In this document: one piece after another, positions 26,901 through 32,456 of the stretch
Numbering within the stretch: position 1 is the stretch's first letter
Layout: the number at the start of each line of letters is the position of its first letter
Origin: Candidatus Fermentithermobacillaceae bacterium
GTDB taxonomy: Bacteria; Bacillota; Sulfobacillia; Fermentithermobacillales; Fermentithermobacillaceae
Assembly (NCBI GenBank): GCA_018052475.1
Contig: JAGPNG010000001.1
Span: 19,506 to 83,505, forward strand
Length of the DNA: 64,000 nucleotides
Direction of reading: 5' to 3'
Program-made: the position numbers and the translations under genes
The notes under the pieces: generated by a model
The model's input: the letters and a program-made list of their open reading frames with translations, nothing else
The model's database searches: none
What the model was told of the DNA's origin: nothing

Positions 26901-27340
26901 ATTCGACATATTTTTCGTTTGCAGGCTCATCTTTGACCACCGAGTACATGTACTTAGAACCTACAGAATGGAAAGAGTATATACAGAAGGTGAATGCCAA
27001 TTCTACCGCGACAGCAAAAGAACAGGATATTGCCAGTGCTCTGGAACTTGCCATAGAGATGTTCGAAAGAGGATTTCGTTTCGGGCGGTGTGATCTTTAT
27101 ATCTCCCAGGTGTCACGATACATACCTCAAGGTTCTGAACTCATCCCTCCCTTTACTGCCATCCCCGGAATCGGTAATCAAGCTGCTTCTTCAATCGTGA
27201 AGGCAAGGGAAGAGGGAGCCTTTGAATCCGTAGAGGACTTTAGGAAGCGGACCGGAGTCGGCAAAAGAGTTTGTGAAACGATGAAAGAACACGGCCTGTT
27301 CCTTGGGCTGCCTGAAACGGCTCAACTGCCATTATTCTAG
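23951..27340 (+). CDS. polC: DNA polymerase III PolC-type alpha subunit lacking the exonuclease insertion
   Basis: This is the replicative polymerase of low-GC Gram-positives, but short: 1129 residues against about 1400-1440. Visible parts are an N-terminal domain (1-135), an OB-fold (about 148-228), and a PHP domain opening with RVELHLHTKMSALDSV and AIAITDHGVVQAFPEAY. The polymerase core has zinc cysteines C616, C619, C641 and C644, and PDIDLNFSGE with D670 and D672. A C-terminal helix-hairpin-helix (IPGIGNQAASSIVKA) completes it. In usual PolC a DEDD 3'-5' exonuclease of ~180 residues splits the PHP domain after a segment like GLEGYLVEE. Here GLEGYLVEENAKDQAFHIIL runs straight on, and no DxETTG-type motif occurs. 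Proofreading must be lost or supplied in trans. The start is TTG 23951, overlapping the ispG stop. Confidence 0.95.
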   Translation: MSRTVVKPSCSNFTLEQMARTLNLDLDDVVGSLEISSITVDTKNAAWCIFVEIPDTEVWAKKASRITIDEFEMCLSTIGQEIRNSVSTLSTVSWEFSKEYEKYFSKESRRSSNGDSAGSNEKQRDVLIGRPIRTEPIPIKDITGGEKGAVTVLGMVVDVSWKQTQSGGFCGIIVVTDNSDSISMRIFPGEQKIQEIKEGIWVLARGRIRIDRMDSEPTLMCSDLCIANPKVRQDESEDKRVELHLHTKMSALDSVLDLEKAISTAARWGHPAIAITDHGVVQAFPEAYRLGAKYGIKVILGLEGYLVEENAKDQAFHIILLARNKTGLRNLYEIVTLSHLEHFYRTPRIPRQCLNDKREGIIVGSACEAGELYRAIVSGKSDRELEDIANFYDYLEIQPLDNNAFLVDAGEIPDRESLADINRRIYSLSKKLGKPCVATGDVHFVEPEDEIYRTLLLAGKGMSENGERPSPLYLRTTDELLSEFSGYLGIEGAREVVIENPQSISALVENLAPIPEGFFYPTLEDSDRILMDLTQKGAQNIYGEDLPEIVEQRINKELSAIIDNGFSSLYLIAVKMVEKSNSDGYLVGSRGSVGSSLVARLTGITEVNPLPPHYVCPNCHFSEFIDDPACHSGFDLPSAQCPKCGANLAKDGQNIPFETFMGFRGEKVPDIDLNFSGEEQSEMFKFASKLLGKKNVYRAGTIGTIGTKTAFGFVKHYSESTGRSFRRAEELRLSKGIEGVKRTTGQHPGGIMVIPQGMEVLDFTPLQYPADDRKSGSITTHFDYSAISGHLVKLDILGHDDPTVLKILGEITGIDPISIPMDDPETLALFSGENPDAVMGIPEFGTRFVRNMLSETRPKCFADLVRISGLSHGTDVWANNARELIRENLATLDQVIATREDIFLYLMELGLESSLAFGIAEKVRKGVPLSSEDIAMMKSVSVPDWYIGSCRKISYLFPKAHAVAYVTNSFRIAYYKVHHPLAFYSTYFSFAGSSLTTEYMYLEPTEWKEYIQKVNANSTATAKEQDIASALELAIEMFERGFRFGRCDLYISQVSRYIPQGSELIPPFTAIPGIGNQAASSIVKAREEGAFESVEDFRKRTGVGKRVCETMKEHGLFLGLPETAQLPLF

Positions 27341-27344
27341 CCTT

Positions 27345-27899
27345 CTAATCAGGGGCGATCACTTGACTTCTAACAGCCATCTTCGTGACAGGAATGTATA
27401 TGAGTTTGAGGACATATGAATACAGGACGGTCTCTATTGCGCCTGATATGAGTCGGGGCGGCATGATTATCCTATAGCTCATCCCGTACAGATAGTTGAG
27501 GAAATATGGGGTAAGACCGCAAGAGACAAGCGCGATACCAGAAAACACTGCAGCAAACAGATGCGAGAACGGGATGCTCGTCTTTTCCTTATCTCGGTTC
27601 AACAATCTCACCACAACGCCAGGAATAGTTCCCATAAGTGCAGAACAAAGAGTAAAATGCGGCATGTAACCTGGCCCCATAGGGCTCAATATGAATCCGA
27701 TTATATCAGCAAGAGCACCTGAAATCGCTCCGTACAATGGCCCCAACAATATACTCGCCATGATATTAGGCAGAGCACCGAAACCAATGCGGATTGCTTC
27801 GATGCCTCCTATGACCAGTCTAAAGGATGCAAATCTGGTCAGAATAACAGATAATGCTATGAATAAGCTGGTAACCACAAGAGATCGTGTGCGTGACAT
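27345..27899 (-). CDS. ECF transporter S component, FolT-like
   Basis: The 184-residue membrane protein has about five or six helices and the S-component pattern: a start of TRSLVVTSLFIALSVILTRF, IRIGFGALPNIMASILLGPL, then YGAISGALADIIGFILSPMG and GYMPHFTLCSALMGTIPG. This combination resembles the folate-specific FolT group; substrate specificity is inferred from that resemblance only. The energising EcfA/EcfT module is not nearby. GGGAGGATTAGGTA precedes the ATG on the minus strand. It converges on polC with only 4 bases between the stops and no visible terminator. I see no THF riboswitch upstream. Confidence 0.75.
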   Translation of the reverse strand: MSRTRSLVVTSLFIALSVILTRFASFRLVIGGIEAIRIGFGALPNIMASILLGPLYGAISGALADIIGFILSPMGPGYMPHFTLCSALMGTIPGVVVRLLNRDKEKTSIPFSHLFAAVFSGIALVSCGLTPYFLNYLYGMSYRIIMPPRLISGAIETVLYSYVLKLIYIPVTKMAVRSQVIAPD

Positions 27900-28015
27900 A
27901 TACCTAATCCTCCCGTCCGATGTTCAACAGAAATGATATCCTTCACGGCTCTATTTGGCAATGACATGCTATTTCATGTTTTCGACATTTCATCGACACC
28001 GGTTCGTATATCAAC

Positions 28016-28045
28016 TTGCACATACTTAACTGTCGGTGTTAGAAT
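28016..28045 (+). promoter_or_regulatory. Candidate sigma-A promoter of the 6S RNA
   Basis: TTGCAC (28016-28021) and TAGAAT (28040-28045) are separated by 18 bases and lie just before the start of the predicted 6S RNA. Transcription would begin near 28052. Confidence 0.55.
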
Positions 28046-28051
28046 CAAAAT

Positions 28052-28262
28052 GGTAGAGGCATCGGTATGGCAGTACACCCTGCTGTGTACGTGAATCACG
28101 GTGAAGCTTGAGCCCAACACCGTGAATAAGGGAGCCTGGACTCTGACAAGCGGAGCGCATGTCGCGTCAAGCGAAAGCGCGGATGCTTGCAGGAGGGCAC
28201 CCACCTGCTGAGGGCAGGTTCATGCCTTCCGGGTTCACGGCATGGCGGGGTCTGGTGTTTGT
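28052..28262 (+). ncRNA. ssrS: 6S RNA
   Basis: 6S RNA mimics an open promoter and sequesters sigma-A RNA polymerase. The outer arms pair over a long stretch: CCCTGCTGTGTACGTGAA (28078-28095) with TTCACGGCATGGCGGGG (28234-28250), 17 pairs with one bulged A. Inside lie a 5' hairpin (CACGGTG/CACCGTG, about 28098-28124), a central region with AGGGCACCCACCTG, which I associate with Firmicutes 6S RNAs, and a small 3' hairpin (ACCTGC/GCAGGT). Total length of about 200 bases fits. Ends are approximate. tRNA-Leu(CAG) starts about 47 bases later with no promoter of its own in the right place, so the two may share a transcript. Confidence 0.8.
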
Positions 28263-28308
28263 CATACGACGCCGAGAGACTACGTTTGTTTGGGTGTATT
28301 ATGTACGT

Positions 28309-28395
28309 GCCGAAGTGGTGGAATAGGCAGACACGCGGTGTTCAGGGCGCCGTAGGCTAAAGCCTGTGTGGGTTCAAATCCCACCTTCGGCACCA
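28309..28395 (+). tRNA. tRNA-Leu (anticodon CAG)
   Basis: GCCGAAG at 28309-28315 pairs with CTTCGGC at the 3' end, followed by discriminator A and an encoded CCA (28393-28395). The anticodon arm CGGTG-TTCAGGG-CGCCG gives anticodon CAG. A long variable arm (TAGGCTAAAGCCT) and the GGTTCAAATCC T-arm confirm a class II leucine tRNA. Confidence 0.95.
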
Positions 28396-28402
28396 TTTTT
28401 AT

Positions 28403-28861
28403 TTATGTGCCAAAACTCTCTTCACTAAAAAGAGTAAAACCGTGATCTGCAAGTAAAGCTGCAAATACTCCGTCGCCTTGGACAAGTTTTCTTCTAAACG
28501 TCCCGTCATACACTAACCCTATCCCACATGCAGGACTTCTGGACTTCAGGATCGCACCGGTGCAACCTGTCTGCAAGCCTACAAGCAAACCTATTAAGGA
28601 TCCTTCTAGATACTCCTCAGTCACATCTACACCTTCAACATTGAGAACCCGTGCCAGTCCCCGAAGCACATAGATTCCACTTCCACCGATTATTTCCGCG
28701 GCAGGGCGTGGAATTGATAATCCTCCTAGGACCTCAGGACATACAGGTACAACCTCGCCGCGATGCATGAGCCGGGAGATTTCGGGATAATCCCTTATAT
28801 CTCCCGCCGAGCCGTCATAGCGACATTTATTCCCACATAGACAAGATGACACAAGAAACAA
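28403..28861 (-). CDS. DUF523 domain protein
   Basis: The 152-residue protein matches the DUF523 family: FLVSSCLCGNKCRYDGSAGD at the start, VVPVCPEVLGGLSIPRPAAE, EGVDVTEEYLEG, GAILKSRSPACGIGLVYDGT and GDGVFAALLADHGFTLFSEE at the end. The conserved cysteines (SSCLCGNKC, CPE, SPACG) suggest a metal or cluster site; the function is unknown, although an 'uncharacterised 2-thiouracil desulfurase-like' role has been proposed for some homologues. The start is TTG 28861, with a GGGGG site 7 bases upstream. Longer in-frame starts would run into the dacF promoter region and are rejected. It points towards the tRNA and is divergent from dacF. Confidence 0.85.
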   Translation of the reverse strand: MFLVSSCLCGNKCRYDGSAGDIRDYPEISRLMHRGEVVPVCPEVLGGLSIPRPAAEIIGGSGIYVLRGLARVLNVEGVDVTEEYLEGSLIGLLVGLQTGCTGAILKSRSPACGIGLVYDGTFRRKLVQGDGVFAALLADHGFTLFSEESFGT

Positions 28862-28910
28862 TTCATCGCCCCCTTCAAGTATGGTATAACATCGTAGGAG
28901 GTAGAGGTAT

Positions 28911-30131
28911 ATGACAAAACACAAATTACGATCAATATCAGTCGTCACAGTCTTTGTTTTTCTCGTCTTTCAAATGACAGTCTCTTCGTTTGCCACCTGC
29001 GCGACCTGTTACGCTGCACCTGCGCCGCCTGAGATAGAGGCAGAGAGTTATCTTTTGGCAGACTTCAAAACAGGACGGGTTTTGATGGCGCACAACACTC
29101 AAAGCCAACAGATACCGGCAAGTCTGACGAAGATCATGACACTGTTCATAACTTTTGACGAAATATCTCACGGTAACCTTTCGTTGGAAGATGAGATATA
29201 CATATCCGAAAACGCGTGGAGAACAGAAGGCTCCAAGATGTTTGTGCTAGTTGGCACTAAAGTCAAGCTCGAGGATCTCATCAAGGGAATTACCGTAGCA
29301 TCAGGTAATGACGCATGTGTAGCTCTGGCAGAACATATCTCGGGCAGCGTATCTTCCTTTGTGGACCGTATGAACCAACAGGCTGAGATCTTGGGGTTAA
29401 AAAACACCCACTTTGCAGACCCACACGGTCTCTCGGAGGAGAATAAGGTATCTGCAGAAGATATCTTCACGCTTGTAAGAGAGTACTCAACCAGGTACCC
29501 TGAGTATCTCAAGTACCACTCATTGAAGGAGTTTACGTATACGCCGCCAGGTGAGCACCCCATAACACAGTACAACAGGAATACATTGTTATCGTCATAT
29601 CAAGGGGTCTACGGGTTAAAAACCGGTTACACTTCAAAGGCGGGATACAATATCGTAGTCCTCGCAGACAAGGACGGTTTTTCCACCATAGCTATACTTC
29701 TGGGTGCTGCGAAGGGCGAATCTATATCTGAGGGTGAAAAACAGAGGAATCTCCTTGCTTCACAAATGCTCGACTATGCCTATGATAATTTCGCATATGT
29801 GAAATTATCAGATCCACAAACTGTGCTTGGACAGGTTCGGGTGTGGAAAGGTAAAGGCAAATGGGCAGATGCCATCGCACCAAATGGGTTGGGAGCAACA
29901 GTAGAAAAAGAGAACAAAGACAATGTCACATACGAATTAATCTTCGAAGACGATCTCCAAGCCCCTCTTGAAAAAGGCGCCAAGGTTGGCGAAGCGATAT
30001 TCAAATGCAATGGTGAAGAGGTGGGAAGAATGGAACTCGTGTCAAAAGAAAGTGTTGACAAGGGCAATATATTTAGAGTTATATGGGATTCGATAACGCG
30101 AGTTTTCTCTAGAAGCGTTAGTAGATCGTAG
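28911..30131 (+). CDS. dacF: D-alanyl-D-alanine carboxypeptidase (S11 family, DacF/PBP5-like)
   Basis: This penicillin-binding protein removes the terminal D-Ala from peptidoglycan stem peptides. An N-terminal hydrophobic signal (about 9-35) is followed by the three active-site motifs: S71-L-T-K74, S131-G-N133 and K237-T-G239. A C-terminal PBP5-like beta domain (about 285-385) ends with a short amphipathic tail that could anchor it to the membrane. Two Cys in CATCYA near the signal do not form a clear lipobox. AGGAGGTAGAGGT precedes the ATG. Length 406 is typical for DacF/DacB. Confidence 0.94.
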   Translation: MTKHKLRSISVVTVFVFLVFQMTVSSFATCATCYAAPAPPEIEAESYLLADFKTGRVLMAHNTQSQQIPASLTKIMTLFITFDEISHGNLSLEDEIYISENAWRTEGSKMFVLVGTKVKLEDLIKGITVASGNDACVALAEHISGSVSSFVDRMNQQAEILGLKNTHFADPHGLSEENKVSAEDIFTLVREYSTRYPEYLKYHSLKEFTYTPPGEHPITQYNRNTLLSSYQGVYGLKTGYTSKAGYNIVVLADKDGFSTIAILLGAAKGESISEGEKQRNLLASQMLDYAYDNFAYVKLSDPQTVLGQVRVWKGKGKWADAIAPNGLGATVEKENKDNVTYELIFEDDLQAPLEKGAKVGEAIFKCNGEEVGRMELVSKESVDKGNIFRVIWDSITRVFSRSVSRS

Positions 30132-30158
30132 TCTAGTCTTCCTCTGGAGGCAAAAAGC

Positions 30159-31115
30159 ATGGAGACCACAGTAGTTGCTCTAGGCGGAAACGCCATATTA
30201 CAGAAAGGCGACAAAGGAACAGCAGAAGATCAAAGAAGAAATGTGGAAAAGACGGCGGAACAGCTTGTGAGACTTGTTGAGAAGGGGTATCGCCTGATCA
30301 TCACCCACGGCAACGGACCGCAAGTAGGGAACATACTTATACAAAATGAGGCTGCCAAAAACGAGGTCCCACAGATGCCAATGGACATTTGTGGTGCCCA
30401 AAGCCAGGGTATGATCGGATACATGCTTCAGATGTACATGCACAACAGCTTGAAACGCCGAAATCTCGACGTGCCTGTTGCCACAATCGTGACTCAGACC
30501 CTCGTGAACGCCGAAGATCCTGCATTTGCGAATCCTACCAAACCAGTTGGACCGTTTTGTTCAGAAGAATGGGCTAAAGAACGTATGAAGACTCACGGAG
30601 AAAAATGGATAGAAGACTCCGGTCGAGGATGGCGACGTGTAGTACCGTCTCCGGATCCGATATCTATTGTGGAATTGCCATCAATCAAGTCTCTAGTGGA
30701 TAGCGGCCATATCGTAATCTGCACCGGAGGCGGTGGTATTCCGGTTGTAAAAAGTGATGACGGTCTGCTACAAGGCGTAGAGGCGGTCATTGACAAAGAT
30801 CTTGGGGCGGAAAGACTGGCAACCCTACTGGGCGCTGACAATCTTGTGATCCTTACGGATGTTAACGGCGCTGCTCTTAACTACAAGACCCCTGACGGCA
30901 GGGTTTGGTTGGGGGAGACAAACTTGCCGGAACTCGCCGAGTTTCTCAAACAGGGACATTTCCTCTCAGGAAGCATGGCACCTAAAGTTCGTGCGATAAT
31001 CCGGTTCATTCAAAATGGCGGAAAGATGGCGGTTATAGCTTCCCTCGATAAAGTAGAAGAAGCCGTTGAAGGAAAGACTGGGACCAGACTGAGAGGGAAT
31101 GTAAAGAACCAGTAG
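30159..31115 (+). CDS. arcC: Carbamate kinase
   Basis: Carbamate kinase interconverts carbamoyl phosphate plus ADP with carbamate plus ATP. The 318-residue sequence is typical: TVVALGGNAILQKGDKGTAE at the start, IITHGNGPQVGNILIQNE, MDICGAQSQGMIGYMLQ, ICTGGGGIPVV, IDKDLGAERLATLLGADNLV, LTDVNGAALNY and the SMAPKVRAIIRFI segment. No arcA, arcB or other arginine, agmatine, purine or allantoin catabolic gene is adjacent, so the pathway is unclear. A strong terminator follows 11 bases after the stop. Confidence 0.95.
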   Translation: METTVVALGGNAILQKGDKGTAEDQRRNVEKTAEQLVRLVEKGYRLIITHGNGPQVGNILIQNEAAKNEVPQMPMDICGAQSQGMIGYMLQMYMHNSLKRRNLDVPVATIVTQTLVNAEDPAFANPTKPVGPFCSEEWAKERMKTHGEKWIEDSGRGWRRVVPSPDPISIVELPSIKSLVDSGHIVICTGGGGIPVVKSDDGLLQGVEAVIDKDLGAERLATLLGADNLVILTDVNGAALNYKTPDGRVWLGETNLPELAEFLKQGHFLSGSMAPKVRAIIRFIQNGGKMAVIASLDKVEEAVEGKTGTRLRGNVKNQ

Positions 31116-31126
31116 AGCGAAACAAA

Positions 31127-31165
31127 GGCAGGGCCAATACGCGTACGCGAAGAGCCCTGCCTTTT
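31127..31165 (+). terminator. Rho-independent terminator after arcC
   Basis: GGCAGGGC (31127-31134) pairs perfectly with GCCCTGCC (31154-31161), and TTTT follows at 31162-31165. A nested CGCGTACGCG strengthens the loop region. Because the ddh gene converges from the other side, it may serve both strands, although the T-run on the minus strand is only three bases. Confidence 0.85.
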
Positions 31166-31176
31166 AAACTGTACTT

Positions 31177-32067
31177 CTACACCATGGACTTAATTATGTC
31201 GTCACGACTTCCGGGCAAGAGATCGATCGGCGGAATCTCACCCAATGCATAACAACCGGGTGCAAGACGCATGGAAGCGCGCGCAGCCGAGACCATCACT
31301 TGAGCTGTAGCAGACGGATTACTGATCTTCATGTTCAATTCAAGTAATTGGTTATGGCTAGAGCCCGAAGCTCCCACCCTCTGCAACTGTACGCCATGCG
31401 CCATTACTCTGACCTCGTCGACGTCATCTATTGCGGTCACCCTTGTTTTATCGTTCACAAAATACGGATCTTCTTTAATACACCTAGAAACCTCTTCGAA
31501 ATCGCAGCCTTCCTCGATCTCAACATAGACGTCCCGGAAATGTTGACCGTAACCAATCGGAAGAGTGAACGATACTCCATCAACCACGCCTGGGACTGCC
31601 CTCGCAGCGACACTATGCCCCATACTCATACCCGGTCCGAAATTCGTGTAAGTTATGCCGTGAGGAGCGATTGCCCGAAACAACATCCGGACAATCGAGT
31701 CGGTGCCGGGATCCCATCCGGATCCAATTATTGAGACTCTACCATGTAGAGTTGCATACCCCTGCAGCTTATTTCTCAACGAAAGCATAGACTCACCATG
31801 GATATCGTAACCATCGACGGTATTGATCCCTTTTTCCAGGTAGGATGGAGCGATATCCGGAATCAAGCGAGAGGGGATCGTAAGTATCGCAACATCTATC
31901 TTCCCATCCAACTCGTCAACATCCTTGACTAGAGGAATATTAGGTGCCTTAACATCACAGATCTCAACCACTCCCGCAAGTTCCATGTCCGGAGCCTGAT
32001 TAATACACTCGACGGCTTCTCTACCCACATTACCGTATCCCGCTACACATACTCTTATTCTATGCAT
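31177..32067 (-). CDS. ddh: meso-diaminopimelate D-dehydrogenase
   Basis: Ddh makes meso-diaminopimelate in one NADPH-dependent step from tetrahydrodipicolinate and ammonia, bypassing the acyl branches of lysine/DAP synthesis. The 296-residue protein begins HRIRVCVAGYGNVGREAVEC (Rossmann fold), has NTVDGYDIH, VSIIGSGWDPGTDSIVRMLF, YTNFGPGMSMGHSVAARAVP and GVVDGVSFTLPIG, all typical of Ddh, and ends with the short C-terminal domain. ATG 32067 (minus strand) has GGAGG nine bases upstream and gives the usual N-terminus; an in-frame extension to 32142 is unlikely. It stands alone, converging on arcC. Confidence 0.93.
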   Translation of the reverse strand: MHRIRVCVAGYGNVGREAVECINQAPDMELAGVVEICDVKAPNIPLVKDVDELDGKIDVAILTIPSRLIPDIAPSYLEKGINTVDGYDIHGESMLSLRNKLQGYATLHGRVSIIGSGWDPGTDSIVRMLFRAIAPHGITYTNFGPGMSMGHSVAARAVPGVVDGVSFTLPIGYGQHFRDVYVEIEEGCDFEEVSRCIKEDPYFVNDKTRVTAIDDVDEVRVMAHGVQLQRVGASGSSHNQLLELNMKISNPSATAQVMVSAARASMRLAPGCYALGEIPPIDLLPGSRDDIIKSMV

Positions 32068-32276
32068 TCCACAAGACCTCCGATTGGCTTCATTTACTCC
32101 ACAACATGAATTGTAATATGTACTGTCCGAAAAACCAAACACTCGACGCTACTATTTCAACACTAGTTCAACGGTACGTATGAAAGTTCCTCCAAAACTC
32201 AACAATGAAGGAGTTACCATCTAAAGAGAGAAGCATATACCATATTGGAAACTGCAAACACAAGCGAAAGGAGCCG

Positions 32277-32453
32277 ATGTTGTTGGTCGATTTTTTCATG
32301 AAGCCTTGGGTAGGACCGTTACTAGGCGCAATAGGTTTGTTGTTGGCAATTCTCAATCGATCAGGGGTGATCAGCACCAAGATAGGCGATACTCTGCTGA
32401 TTCTGGCAGTTGCCTCTGCCGTCGGATCATACTTTACACACAAAGAAACCTAG
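32277..32453 (+). CDS. Small two-helix membrane protein (58 residues)
   Basis: No family recognised. The start ATG 32277 has AAAGGAG (32267-32273) upstream. The product has two hydrophobic segments: about 9-25 (WVGPLLGAIGLLLAIL) and about 35-50 (GDTLLILAVASAVGSYF), separated by a short polar turn with RSGVISTK, and ends in THKET. It lies in the gap between two minus-strand genes and converges on the sigma-54-type activator, with 3 bases between the stops. The well-placed ribosome binding site and hydrophobic pattern make it likely real; there is no functional hint. Confidence 0.6.
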   Translation: MLLVDFFMKPWVGPLLGAIGLLLAILNRSGVISTKIGDTLLILAVASAVGSYFTHKET

Positions 32454-32456
32454 TTC

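Noticed and set aside
27900-28015. THF or other riboswitch ahead of the FolT-like gene
   Set aside because: I looked for the THF-type fold and other known leader motifs on the minus strand and saw none, only a ribosome binding site.
27974-28204. Minus-strand open frame of 76 codons
   Set aside because: It lies across the predicted 6S RNA and its promoter and has no ribosome binding site or family resemblance; the RNA structure explains the sequence better.
31154-31165. Reading the arcC/ddh hairpin as a mobile element end
   Set aside because: It has a T-run and sits between convergent stop codons, so it is an ordinary terminator.
32143-32276. A -24/-12 (sigma-54) promoter near the activator gene
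   Set aside because: No GG-N10-GC arrangement with the usual TGGCAC/TTGCA bases was convincing in this gap or upstream of 34406.
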